Positions 39,519 to 50,000 are shown, counted from the stretch's first letter. The stretch is 64,000 nucleotides of DNA from Posidonia oceanica (GCA_037176725.1 JAZBRS010000076.1:121105001-121169000), one strand, 5' to 3'. The notes: generated by a model from the sequence alone, not told the origin. Translations and numbers: made by a program.

Positions 39519-40463
39519 TGATAAGGTGACGAGCTTATCGTCCGGATAGTTTACGGTCCTATCAACTGGGAGTGATAGTTTAGGTTATCAACCTGGAATG
39601 ACAGTTTACGGTCCTGTCAACCGGAAGCAGTTGTGAGTGATAGTTACTGGATATCAGCCGTATAACATGGTTGTGTGGGATAGTTTACAGTCCTATCAAC
39701 TGGCGGATAGTTTACAGACCTATCAACTGGCGGATAGTTTACAGACCTATCAACTGGAAGCCACAAACCATGAGTGATAGTTACTGGATATCAGCCGTAT
39801 AACGCAAATGCATGATAGTTTACAGTCTATCAACTAGAGCGACAGTTTACGGTCCTGTCAATCGGCGGATAGTTTACAGACCTATCAACTGGAGGATAGT
39901 TTACAGTCCTATCAACTGGAAACAGCATTGCGAGGGACAGTTACTGGATGTCAGCCGTATAACATGATTGCGCGTGATAGTTTACAGTCCTATCAACTGG
40001 CGGATAGTTTACAGACCTATCAACTGGTGGATAGTTTACAGACCTATCAACTGGCGGATAGTTTACAGACCTATCAACTGGAAACGCGCAATGATGAGGG
40101 ATAGTTACTGGATATCAGCCGTATAATGCAATTGCTGGTGATAGTTTAGGATATCAGCCTAGCGATAGTTTACAGTCCTATCAACTGGTGGATAGTTTAC
40201 AGACCTATCAACTGGAGGATAGTTTACAGACCTATCAACTGGAAACCGCAATTGCAAGGGACAGTTACTGGATGTCAGCCGTATAACACAACTGTGGGCC
40301 AACCATGGATCGGCCCAGATGATAGTTTAGGTTATCAGCCTGAGCAGATAGTTTAGGATATCAGCCTGAGAGTGCTTGATTGTTTGATAGTTTTGGATAT
40401 CAGCCTAGAATGTGATTGATTGTTTGATAGTTTCGGATATCAGCCTAGCATGTGATTGATTGT
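39519..40463. repeat. 3' UTR tandem family a (GATAG-N9-CTATC units)
   Basis: About 30 related units of ~26 bp and longer. The commonest is GATAGTTTACAGACCTATCA followed by ACTGGCG. It is interspersed with units reading GATAGTTACTGGATATCAGC CGTATAAC and GATAGTTTAGGATATCAGCC. Each contains a dyad: GATAG-N9-CTATC (39545-39563), GACAG-N9-CTGTC (39600-39618 and 39841-39859), and GATA-N9-TATC or GACA-N9-TGTC in the longer units. It opens with GATAAG-N8-CTTATC at 39520-39539. Tandem repeats in this position are typical of Ogre 3' UTRs. Confidence 0.9.
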
Positions 40464-40868
40464 TTGATAAGAGGGGACGAGATCATGATAAGAGCTACTG
40501 CTAAAGAGGGGGTGAGATCATGATGAGAATTATTACTAAAGAGGGGGATGAGATCATGATGAGAATTACTGCTAAAGAGGGGATGAGATCATGATGAGAA
40601 CTATTGCTAAAGAGGGGGATGAGATCATGATGAGAATTACTGCTAAAGAGGGGATGAGATCATGATGAGAACTATTGCTAAAGAGGGGGATGAGATCATG
40701 ATGAGAGTTACTGCTAAAGAGGGGATGAGATCATGATGAGAGTTACTGCTAAAGAGGGGATGAGATCATGATGAGAGTTACTGCTAAAGAGGGGGATGAG
40801 ATCATGATGAGAACTACTACTAAAGAGGGGGATGAGATCATGATGAGAATTACTGCTAAAGAGGGGGT
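40464..40868. repeat. 3' UTR tandem family b (~37-bp units)
   Basis: About 11 units of GAGATCATGATGAGAATTAC TGCTAAAGAGGGG(G), 35-38 bp each. The number of Gs and the ACTGCT/ATTGCT/ACTACT triplets vary. Each unit contains the perfect 8-bp palindrome ATCATGAT. The first unit (GACGAGATCATGATAAGAGC) is the most diverged. Confidence 0.9.
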
Positions 40869-41245
40869 GAGGTAATGATGAGATAAAGAGGGGATGAGGT
40901 AATGATGAGAATGATTGATTGATAAGATATTGGACTTATCGGCCGGCAAAGAGGGGATGAGGTAATGATGAGATAAAGAGGGGGTGAGGTAATGATGAGA
41001 ATGATTGATTGATAAGATATCGGACTTATCGGTCGGCAAAGAGGGGATGAGGTAATGATGAGAATGATTGATTGATAAGATATCGGACTTATCGGCCGGC
41101 AAAGAGGGGATGAGGTAATGATGAGATAAAGAGGGGATGAGGTAATGATGAGAATGATTGATTGATAAGATATCGGACTTATCGGCCGGCAAAGAGGGGA
41201 TGAGGTAATGATGAGATAAAGAGGGGATGAGGTAATGATGAGAAG
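40869..41245. repeat. 3' UTR tandem family c (GATAAG-N8-CTTATC units)
   Basis: Compound repeat of AAAGAGGGGATGAGGTAATG ATGAG with a longer form that adds AATGATTGATT, GATAAGATATCGGACTTATC and GGCCGGC. The 20-bp dyad GATAAG-N8-CTTATC lies at 40921-40940 (loop ATATTGGA), 41011-41030, 41074-41093 and 41164-41183. The AAAGAGGGG part links it to family b. A plus-strand-blind 167-codon open frame on the minus strand is a by-product of the repeat. Confidence 0.9.
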
Positions 41246-41394
41246 AAATCATCCTATGACACCAGGAATATCATAGGGGAAAGAGGGAAAGAATGATACC
41301 AAGGGGCGATCAAAAGATGCCCGTGGTGTCGGGATGACACCAGGGGCTGGCCAACGCGTCCTTGGCATCGAAAGCAGAGGGTGATGACAAGATT
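41246..41394. other. Spacer between 3' UTR repeat families
   Basis: Unique-looking sequence with three GATGACACCAGG/GATACCAAGG words and no open frame of note. Confidence 0.5.
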
Positions 41395-42274
41395 GTCGTG
41401 CTTGTCAGACGAGTAGTTTTGGGGTACCAGCCCGCTGGGGACTCAGCTGGGGGTGATCAGCCAAGGAGGATGACAGGTTGACGGACCTTTCGCCGAGCAG
41501 TTTGGGCTGCCAGCCCGCTAGGGGACTTAGCTAGGGATGATCAGCTGAGGAGGATGACAGGTTGACGGACCTTTCGCCGAGCAGTTTGGGGTACCAGCCC
41601 GCTGGGAACTCAGCTGGGGATGATCAGCTAAGGAGGATGACAGGTTGACGGACCTTTCGCGAGCAGTTTGGGGTGCCAGCCCGCTAGGGGACTCAGCTGG
41701 GGATGATCAGCTGAGGAGGATGACAGGTTGACGGACCTTTCGCCGAGCAGTTTGGGGTGCCAGCCCGCTGGGAACTCAGCTGGGGATGATCAGCTGAGGA
41801 GGATGACAGGTTGACGGACCTTTCGCCGAGCAGTTTGGGGTGCCAGCCCGCTAAGGGACTCAGCTGGGGATGATCAGCTGAGGAGGATGACAGGTTGACG
41901 GACCTTTCGCCGAGCAGTTTGGGGTGCCAGCCCGCTGGGGACTCAGTTGGGGATGATCAGCTGAGGAGGATGACAGGTTGACGGACCTTTCACCGAGCAG
42001 TTTGGGGTGCCAGCCCGCTAGGGGACTCAGCTGGGGATGATCAGCTGAGGAGGATGACAGGTTGACGGACCTTTCGCCGAGCAGTTTGGGGTGCCAGCCC
42101 GCTGGGGACTCAGTTGGGGATGATCAGCTGAGGAGGATGACAGGTTGACGGACCTTTCACCGAGCAGTTTGGGGTGCCAGCCCGCTAGGGGACTCAGCTG
42201 GGGATGATCAGCTGAGGAGGATGACAGGTTGACGGACCTTTCGCCGAGCAGTTTGGGGTGCCAGCCCTCTAGGG
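41395..42274. repeat. 3' UTR tandem family d (~84-bp units)
   Basis: About ten units of 82-85 bp, each with GATGACAGGTTGACGGACCT, TTCGCCGAGCAGTTTGGGG and TGCCAGCCCGCTAGGGGACT. Most contain the dyad CTCAGCTG-N8-CAGCTGAG (for example 41692-41715) and the smaller AGGT-N6-ACCT. Alternate units tend to differ in the TAGGGGACTC/TGGGGACTC position, so a two-unit higher order may exist. Confidence 0.92.
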
Positions 42275-42683
42275 ATGATGATCCAGCTGAGGGCGACCAG
42301 CTGGGGACGCCAGATGGCGTAGCTTGACGACGCGGGTCCGCAGATGCTCCGGACTCCAGATTGGGTGCTGAGGACTTTGCTGCGTTGTGATGTCTGCAAG
42401 TCTGGTTAGAGGGCCCAAGATGGTGATGATAATGATATGCAATACAACAAAGAATCTTGATGTGCAAGCAGAAAGCAGAAACAGTTTTTCATTGATAAAG
42501 CTTGGTGGGTACAATGCCTGTGGCAGGCCAGAGATGTACAGCATAGTCTGAAAGAAGACCATATGATGGTTGCACAAGGGCCTAGTCAACTCGGGCCTTC
42601 TTCGACTGCCGGGAGTCGGGAAACAAAGGGCCGCTTGGCGGAATTTCAGTGATAGGCCAGAGTTCTCGGACTTCAGCTTCATA
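42275..42683. other. Proximal 3' UTR after the DUF7745-like ORF, no gene
   Basis: Sequence between the last ORF's stop and the tandem repeats. It ends with a decayed piece of family d near 42290. No domain or clear polyadenylation signal is recognised. Confidence 0.5.
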
Positions 42684-43733
42684 TTATGGGGTGCATCCTA
42701 CACCTCTCACAGCTGCAATGTCTGCAGATCGGACCCCATGCTGCATCAGACTAGCAAACTTCTTGGTTGGGGCAGTTGTGCTGAGAGGGTACATCTGTAG
42801 AAGCTGGGGCGCTGTACTGTCAATGAAGGCGCCCTGCCGGAAGCCGAACTGGCGCATGACCCTGATTGGATGGTACTCTACGCCTACTGTGAAACCTGGA
42901 AGAATGATCAGCCGCATGTCACGTGCGCTGAAGAAGACAGTGAATGGCTCTGCTGCAGAGGGGACAATACGCCAGGTTATAGCGTCGTCAGTCAGTGCTG
43001 ATAGCCTCTCGTATTCTTCTTTGACGCTCTTTTCTGTCTTGGCACGGGCGCTGCTGCAGTAGGCTTCGAAAGCATGCACTTGAGGGCGCAAGAGGTTCGT
43101 CTCTAAGTGTGCGGTCAGCCAGACTTGTATGAGTGCTCCGCAACCATGGAAGTGGCGGCAGCGATGAGAGATGCGGTCCAGCCCGCGATAGGTCTCTGCC
43201 AGGACAACTGGTGCCAGGTCTATGTACTGGGTCACCACTGTAAATGCAATTTCTGCAACCTCGATGGCCACTGTCAGTCGGCCATGGGTAAAGATCAGCT
43301 CGCCCAGGAAGCGGATAACAAATCCTCGGAGCCACAGCTCATCTCCGAGTTCTGCACGCTTGTTCATGATATCATCAAAGTGCGCGAGGCGAAGCATAGG
43401 TTCAGGCCTGCTGGTGCAGATTAATTTCTGTTGGCAAGTTCGAGTGGGGAGCCCAGTCAGCTGGCTCAGGACCTGGAGGTATCCGTCGCGCCTCATGAAA
43501 ATAGGTGGCCCCATGATCTTTGAAAAGCCGCAGATCCGACGCACCTCTTCCAGTGTAGGTGTCAGCTCAGTCTTGTTGAAACGGAAGACATGATGTGCCG
43601 GCTTCCAGAATCTTGCGGCGGCACACAGAAGGTGGCGGCTGACCTCCACATCAGCGGCCTTCAGCAGCTTGGTTGGTATGCCCCATAGGCGCAGCTGTTC
43701 ACAGTCTTGTAGAGTAAGCCTGCTGATCCATTC
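42684..43733 (-). CDS. DUF7745-like ORF of the retrotransposon
   Basis: Open from just after a TGA (43734-43736) to a TAA at 42684, about 349 codons. It has no in-frame ATG near the start: the first in-frame Met is in the SKIMGPP stretch, about 70 codons in. It is either translated from a spliced message or is a decayed copy. It contains VEVSRHLLCAAARFWKP, then FRFNKTELTPTLEEVRRICG and later GDELWLRGFVIRFLGEL and AEIAFTVVTQYIDLAPVVL. This order (a helical start, an ..ARFW.P...F.F...ELTPTLEE core, then a helical C-terminal part) recalls the plant DUF7745 family, found near or inside Ogre-like elements and of unknown function. In described Ogre elements the extra ORF usually precedes gag, whereas here it follows the integrase tail. 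Family assignment is from memory, without a profile search. Membrane segments and catalytic motifs are not evident. Confidence 0.7.
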   Translation of the reverse strand, partial: EWISRLTLQDCEQLRLWGIPTKLLKAADVEVSRHLLCAAARFWKPAHHVFRFNKTELTPTLEEVRRICGFSKIMGPPIFMRRDGYLQVLSQLTGLPTRTCQQKLICTSRPEPMLRLAHFDDIMNKRAELGDELWLRGFVIRFLGELIFTHGRLTVAIEVAEIAFTVVTQYIDLAPVVLAETYRGLDRISHRCRHFHGCGALIQVWLTAHLETNLLRPQVHAFEAYCSSARAKTEKSVKEEYERLSALTDDAITWRIVPSAAEPFTVFFSARDMRLIILPGFTVGVEYHPIRVMRQFGFRQGAFIDSTAPQLLQMYPLSTTAPTKKFASLMQHGVRSADIAAVRGVGCTP

Positions 43734-44173
43734 TCACAGGGCTCCCGAGCAGTGTGCAGGAGTTAGCAGAGTAGGAAAGCTCATTACGCTGATTACAGAG
43801 GGACAGGCAGATAGCTGCAGAAGCTTGAAAGTACCTGCTATCAATAAACAGTCAGATCTCGCAGGCGTGTTCTTTGACAATAAACAGAAACTGAGGCTGA
43901 TAAAGTAGTTCCATATGTATTCAGCAGTTGATAACAGAACATGGCAGTTAAGCACAGATAAGCAAAGGGGATTGGCAGTAGTCCGGCGAATGTGGGGGCA
44001 AGGGCCGGCAGGAGATCTGAACTGGCGCAGCTTGAGTGTCGTCAATGCGCTCTGCTGGGGAGAAGTACTGCCTCAGGGCCTGAAGCGCGTTGCAGAGCGG
44101 GAGAAATTGATAGGAAAAGGGATGATAGAAGAAGATGCATGTATGCATGATGCAGGTGATATGCTTATGAAGA

Positions 44174-44268
44174 TGAGTATTATGCTTGGATGGGTGAGCA
44201 TGCTTGGATAAATGAGTACGCTTGGATAGGTGAGTATGCCTGGATAGAATGAGTATGCTTGGATGCCC
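44174..44268. repeat. Short minisatellite TGAG(C/T)ATGCTTGGAT
   Basis: About five units of 18-24 bp reading TGAGTATGCTTGGATA with variants GAGCATGCTTGG, GAGTACGCTTGG and GAGTATGCCTGG. Confidence 0.75.
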
Positions 44269-44632
44269 TCAGCATACGGAGTGCTTTGGTGCCTGCTGCG
44301 AAGGAAGGGAGTGGTCCCTGACTCACTGGGCCCTACCTAGACTCTTGGCTTGCTGGTGGCTCTCCGGAACAGGTTGTTGGCATTATACAGGTGGTGGTGT
44401 GGTGAGGACAGGCTACTGGCCACACTCTCAGGACCTACACCTATTCTTTCAGCTCTCTTTTTTTTTTGATTGATTTCTCCCTCATAGGTATGCACTCTTT
44501 CTCTGCCCCTAGCCGGGAGAAGGGCGAGTGTTCGCTCTTGAAGGGATGTGGTAGACCCTTTTAGGCTTGACATGCTAGGGATCTCTAGTGAGGCATGGGG
44601 GATAATGGTGCCTGTGTTTTTCGGGCTACATT

Positions 44633-44752
44633 TTGCCCCTTTTTTTTTCTTTGCTTGCTTTTTTTCTTTCTTTTTTTTGGTTTTTGTTCTATCTCTTTTC
44701 TCTTCTTTTTTTTTTGCTTGTTGTTTTGCTTTTCTCTTTTTTTTCAGGCTTT
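44633..44752. repeat. T-rich low-complexity tract
   Basis: About 120 bp of nearly pure plus-strand pyrimidine (purine on the element's sense strand), with T runs up to about 10 separated by CTTGC and CTC. It produces Phe-rich plus-strand frames that are not genes. Confidence 0.85.
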
Positions 44753-45280
44753 TGGTATCCCCATTTTGGTGGCAAAAGAAGGGTGCTTGGATTGTAATGG
44801 ATTTAGGCTTTGGGTCTGTTGTGTGATGGGTAGGAGGAGCAGAGTTAGACCACACACCCCTATCTCTAGGGCCGGCTTTTGTCTTCGTCTTCTGTTCCTT
44901 GGATGTGCCCAAACCTAGGTGTCTACTCTCGCTTTTTTTTTTTCAGACTCACATCCTAACATTTTTTCTCCCTCAGAGGTGTATGTCCTTGCGAAATTAG
45001 GCGGTTCGCCTGTCCTCGTTGGTGGTGGCTCCCTCACTAGCTAAGACATCTAAGTAGTGCCAGGTGAGGTAGGGTGACTCTTTCCAGAGCAGGCAAGCAC
45101 TTCCGGTTTTCATCACCGGGCCAAAGATATAATGCTTGAGAGGATGACGATGATGATTCGAAAGGAAGGGATGCAAGAGTTGAAAGGATGATGATGATGA
45201 TTTAAAATAAAGATGAAGCAAGAAGGCGAGAATGCAAGCGCAAGTGGGGGGAAGGGCATCTGCAACGGGGCCGCTTTCGG

Positions 45281-47035
45281 CTACTGATAGTACTTCTTCA
45301 GATAGCAGAGGTTGACGGGCTCAGACTGCTCGACCTGGTCCATATCCTCAAGAGTTGCAGCGCCTCCCGAAAAGATCTGCTTGACCACAAAGAGGCCACG
45401 CCAGTTGGGTCGAAATTTCCCTCGACCGTCAGGCAAGTGAATGGCACACAAGACAAGGTCCCCTGGCTGAAAGTTTCTGGGCTGGCCCTTCTTCAAGAAT
45501 GCTTTGGCCATCCGCTTCTGATAGTAGTGAGCGTTGTGCATAGCTTGCAGTCTGCGCTCATCAATTAAGTTCAGTTGGATGCAGCGGTCTTCGACCCATT
45601 CTGCCTCTTCCAGCTCAGCTTCTCGTAGGATCCGCAGTGAGGGGATCTCTTTCTCAAAGGAAGGGCTTGTAATGTCGAAAGAGTGCATATGTTCCGCTGC
45701 TTGGCCCTGGTGACGCTTCAGGATGGTCACGCTTACTCTAGGGTTCTTGTAGCCCTGGTGCGCGACCTCCGTCCTAGCAACTCCTTCTGCTGTTTGCTCT
45801 GGCCTGACTAATTTTGCTGAGTGCTCTGCTGATACTGCTGAGGGCTTTGCTGATTCTGCTGTTGATGCTGCTGACTGTTCTGCTGTTGAGGCTGCTGACA
45901 GCTCTGTTACTGATTCTACTTTCTGCTCTGTTATTGCTGCTGCTTGCACTACTGATGCTTCCTCCTCTGGGTCTTCCGGTGTGCTTGCAGAGGATATGCC
46001 AGACTGGCGGCTGATCTGAGCACTGCCGCTCGATATACTGCTCAAGTGAGGCATGTGTTGCACAAACCACCTAGACCCACCTTCTGGTTGAAGAGTGATG
46101 AGCTCATCTGGTCTAGGGGAGTCTGGTGCTGCTGAATCTTCTTCCAGGACCATGATAGAGGCATGGTCTTCTTGCAGAGGAGGGTCCGTAACCATGGCTT
46201 TCCCTTTCCTTTCTGCAGCTTGATGCTCTGCCAGGTCTTCTGCTATCGACTTGATCTGTTCTTGATAGAGTAGCTCTAAGTCAGACATCCAAGAATCGAC
46301 CTGGGCTTCTATCGCCACTCCTTCTTCCTCGTCCGAGGGGGAGTCGACGTAATAGGCGCCGGGGGCCTGCAGCACTGGCCAGGCTGCAAGACGGATTGCC
46401 GCCCTGGGAATCTGCATGATCTGGTTCACGGGCGCGTCCGATGGTGGCAACTCTGATGTAGAAGGCCCAAATAGACAAGTCAGCGGTGCCATAGATGGAT
46501 ATGCTGCCAGGGTCACTGTTGGAGAGTAAGCAGGGGTGCTCTTTAGAGGGCTCAAGGGCCCGGAGAGTGTGGTGCTCAGTTGGCCTTTTGTGTCGGGCCG
46601 TAACTGAGAGAGTGCAGCCTCTGACGCCATGGGGTCTTGCCATGAGAGCTGCTGTTGGTTGTCCGGAGGATGCGAAGCGGACTGCGCCTGCTGCATTCCC
46701 GGAGATGTGGATGCTGAAGCGAGCTGAGCCGCGCTGCTGACTGTACTGATTAACTGCCCTTCCAGAGATAGGGACAGTGGCACTGATGTTGCTGTGACCA
46801 CTAGTAGCATGCTTGGTTCTGCCAGAAGGAGTGTCTCTGACTCCTGCACTGCTGCTGTCTGTACTTGGGAAGCTGATGTGGCTGCAAAAGAGTGGGAACT
46901 TGCCAGTTCTGCCACAGGGCCTGCTGAGCTGCCTGCTGTTTCTGCCAGAGGAAGAGCTGAATAGATTGACTGTGTGGCCTCTGCTCTGATCACTATTTCT
47001 GCTGTGCTGGTTGGGACTGCCTCTGTTGTACCAGA
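45281..47035 (-). CDS. Ser/Ala-rich segment fused to integrase C-terminal tail
   Basis: Continues in the same frame as the protease after a single TAG (47036-47038) and runs 584 codons to a stop at 45281. The first in-frame GTG is 14 codons in; there is no clear ATG start. Counting from that GTG, residues 1-430 are low complexity, rich in Ala, Ser, Gln, Glu and Pro, with an acidic patch (SPSDEEEG near 218) and repeated AAST/AEQSAAS stretches near 365-395. I recognise no domain there. Residues ~447-570 are a clear Tat/Ogre integrase C-terminus: EIPSLRILREAELEEAEW, LNLIDERRLQAMHNAHYYQK, RPNWRGLFVVKQIFSGGA and the closing VNLCYLKKYY. The integrase zinc finger, DDE core, RNase H and reverse transcriptase that should precede it are missing. 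This suggests a large pol deletion later filled or bridged by the low-complexity segment. It cannot encode a working integrase. Confidence 0.85.
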   Translation of the reverse strand, partial: SGTTEAVPTSTAEIVIRAEATQSIYSALPLAETAGSSAGPVAELASSHSFAATSASQVQTAAVQESETLLLAEPSMLLVVTATSVPLSLSLEGQLISTVSSAAQLASASTSPGMQQAQSASHPPDNQQQLSWQDPMASEAALSQLRPDTKGQLSTTLSGPLSPLKSTPAYSPTVTLAAYPSMAPLTCLFGPSTSELPPSDAPVNQIMQIPRAAIRLAAWPVLQAPGAYYVDSPSDEEEGVAIEAQVDSWMSDLELLYQEQIKSIAEDLAEHQAAERKGKAMVTDPPLQEDHASIMVLEEDSAAPDSPRPDELITLQPEGGSRWFVQHMPHLSSISSGSAQISRQSGISSASTPEDPEEEASVVQAAAITEQKVESVTELSAASTAEQSAASTAESAKPSAVSAEHSAKLVRPEQTAEGVARTEVAHQGYKNPRVSVTILKRHQGQAAEHMHSFDITSPSFEKEIPSLRILREAELEEAEWVEDRCIQLNLIDERRLQAMHNAHYYQKRMAKAFLKKGQPRNFQPGDLVLCAIHLPDGRGKFRPNWRGLFVVKQIFSGGAATLEDMDQVEQSEPVNLCYLKKYYQ

Positions 47036-50000
47036 CTACTCCTCATCCGAGTAGTAGTCCTCAACACACACCCAATCCTCTGTCGGTACCGTGTCTTGAT
47101 CGTTGGATGATCCCAGGGTTCCTGCACTGGTAAAGTTAGTGAGGTCTCTGGGAATGGCTGGTGCATGGTCCTTGAGCTGGAAGCAGTGATCTTCGTTGGT
47201 CTTGGGCTCGTAGCCGAGGCCTTCAGATTTCCTTCGCTCCATTGCTACGATCGGCTCTGCGATCCCTTGGCCGTGACGCCCGAGCGGCGTACCCTTTATG
47301 TAACCCCACCTGTGACATACATTCTCGACCATTCGAAAGGAGTTGCTGTGAACGGTCAAGGAGTTGACACGTTCAAGATCAGGAATGAAGTTAACCGGCT
47401 CACACCGATTAACGCGATATAGGGCTTCAGAAGTCTCGGGGTCAAACGGGATAGATTGCGAAGACACGGGGGAGACTGCTTCGATCCACTCCTTCTCAAA
47501 GTTCTCCGCCATGACGACAATGACATCGTCACCGCGACGGTACTTTATCATTCGATGGAGGGTCGAAGGAAGGACCTGATGCTTGTGAAGCCAAGGGCGC
47601 CCAAGCAGAAGATTGAAGTTCGGCTGCAAGTCGACGACATAGAATTCTACGTCGAAGACAACCGGGCCAATAGCAAGAGGAATAATCAGGACCCCTAGAG
47701 CGTCATGGTGAGTGTTGTCAAAGGCTGTCATTCCCTTCACGGCTGGCGTGATGTCCTCGGCTTTGAATCCGAGCTTGGTTGCTGTACGCAAGGGGCAAAC
47801 GTTAAGGCCTGACCCATTATCAACCAGCGTTAGGGGAATGCGAAAGTTTTTGAACTGCACCATGACGAATAGGGGCTGGTTGTGATTAATCCCCGCCAGG
47901 GGTAGCTCATCACTCGTGAAAGAGATGACCTGGGGCTCCGCAATCAACCCAACCATGCTCTCCAAGGCTGAAAGCTCAATGGATTGGGACACACGGGCAG
48001 CCTGGAACACACGAAGAAAAGCCTCGCGGTGTTCGGCAGAGGTGTGGATCAAATCCCAGATGGAGATGTCGGCTTTGACCTTCTTAAGCTGGGAGGTCAA
48101 GTCGGCTTTAGGTTGGCTCTTTTTGGCAAGGGGAGGGGTAGTTCTGGCAGGCTCAAAGGGGGTAGTGGCAGGAAGCTGGGTTACTATAGGCTGGGTAGGG
48201 ATTTGGCTAGTTACAGGCTGATCTGGAGTTGGATCTACTATGGGTTGGCTAGAGGGTGGGGGCATAACAGGTCTAGGGTGAGTTGGCCTAATTGCCGGTG
48301 TTGGGGGCCTGTAAACCCTCCCCGATCGCGTTACTTCCGCGCACATCTCTGTGGCGTAGCTGTAAGGGACGCGATGGGTGTCCAGGGTCAAATCAATGAC
48401 GACTGGAGCACGTGTTGCGAGCACAGGAGGGGTTACAGGAGGACCTACGGGGTACTGAGGTCTTTCTAGAGGGCATGGTTGTCGGGGTAGGAAGGCTGAG
48501 GCAGGTTGAGGTCTGCCTAGAAGGTGTAACTGAGGCCGCCCTAAAAGGTGGATGGGAGAACTAGGCTGGGCTCTAGCTAGGAGGTGCACAGGGGATTGAG
48601 CCTGGGGAAGCACAGTGGGAGGCGCGAGAGGGCGCTCCGGCCTGGCACGTGGTCGGATCAGGTGAATTCCCGACTCGGAGCCGGCAACTGCCGTGAGATA
48701 GAGACTGACTGGGAAAGGCTTAGAGATGTCAGAGATAAGATCAGAAGGGTCGACCACAGAGGTAGCAGGCCCAGAGGGAAAGACAGAATGGATGCCTGAG
48801 GTTCCCGCCCCTCCCGGATAAGAGTGCTCCAGTAAGGGTTGGAGGGTGATGCCAGGATGAGGGGGAACAGCTGAGCGTGCAGATGCATGAGTGTGCGCTT
48901 GAGTGGATGCCTCGTGCGTGTCGATCACAATCGTTCCTGATTCGATCAAGTCCTGAATTGCGTTCCGCAGGGAGAAGCAATTGTCCGTCGAATGCCCGAC
49001 ACTTCGATGGAAATTGCAGAAGAGGTCCGACCTAAACCAAAACGGCAGAGGACTTGGCGGCGGACGAACCTCTGGGAACTTCAGGAGGGATGCAACCTTT
49101 GGCAAGATAGCCGTGAGTGGTTCCACCAGTGGGGTGAAACTACGCCTCTCAATGGGTGGCCTTCTTTGCCTTGGGTGTGAGCCTTGCTGAACCGATGCGG
49201 CAGGATAGACCGGTCTAGCGGTGGTAGTGATGTGTGGTGTGTGTGGACTCCTAGATGCAGGAGCGTACACCATCTGAGCTGGGGCAGGCCGGGATGGCAA
49301 GCGAACAGGCACAGCAGGGGAGTCGACGAATGCAACAGCGGGTTTCGGCGAATCCTTCCTCTTCGGGCGGTTGTTGCTGCTGCCGCTGTTGTTGTTGTTG
49401 GAGGCGCTGCTGTTGGCACTGTTGCTGCTGATCACTGCCTGCTTAGCGAACGCAGAGAGAGCTGGGAAGTTGCCACTCCGCAAAGAACTCTCCACGCGCG
49501 CTCCAGCTCTGATGAGTGCCGCAAAAGTAGTGACTGGTTGGATGCTAAGCAGAGCTCCGAGAGACGGCTGCGCCCCTTTGATAACGATCTCGATAGACTC
49601 CTCGTCAGAGGGTCTATCTCGAACCTGAGAGGCAAGGGCGCGCCAGCGGTCGACGTACTCCCCGAACGGCTTGCCAGAATTCTGCTTGATTGCGATCAAG
49701 TCCGCCCTCTTTGGGACCAGATCGAGGTTGAAGGAGTACTGTTCCAGGAATGCCTGACTGAGGTCGTTCCAAGTCTTGATGGCTGACATATCAAGCGATG
49801 TGAACCACTTGAGTGCCGGCCCGATCAAACTCTTCTGGAACAAGCGGATCAGCAACCTCTCGTCAGCCTGAAGCTGAGCGAGATCACCGCAATACGCCTT
49901 CAAGTGTGCTACGGGGCAGCCCCTACCATTATACTTCTCGAAGTCCGGGATCTTGAACTTCGGAGGGAGTACCGCCTCTGGAAAGCAGCAGAGGTCCCGG

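Larger units (their letters stand above)
43737..45280. other. Spacer between integrase tail and DUF7745-like ORF
   Basis: About 1.5 kb without a convincing gene. It holds a short minisatellite, a long T-rich tract and further poly-T runs (44458-44468, 44931-44944). In a complete Tat/Ogre element nothing essential is known here, but it could carry the splice signals that the ATG-less downstream ORF would need. Confidence 0.5.

Noticed and set aside
40749..41252. 167-codon minus-strand frame of HHYLIPSLPADKSDILSIN repeats
   Set aside because: It is a translation of 3' UTR repeat families b and c, with no start context or domain.
44548..44918. Phe-rich plus-strand frames resembling membrane segments
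   Set aside because: Product of a T-rich low-complexity tract; antisense to the element and without homology.
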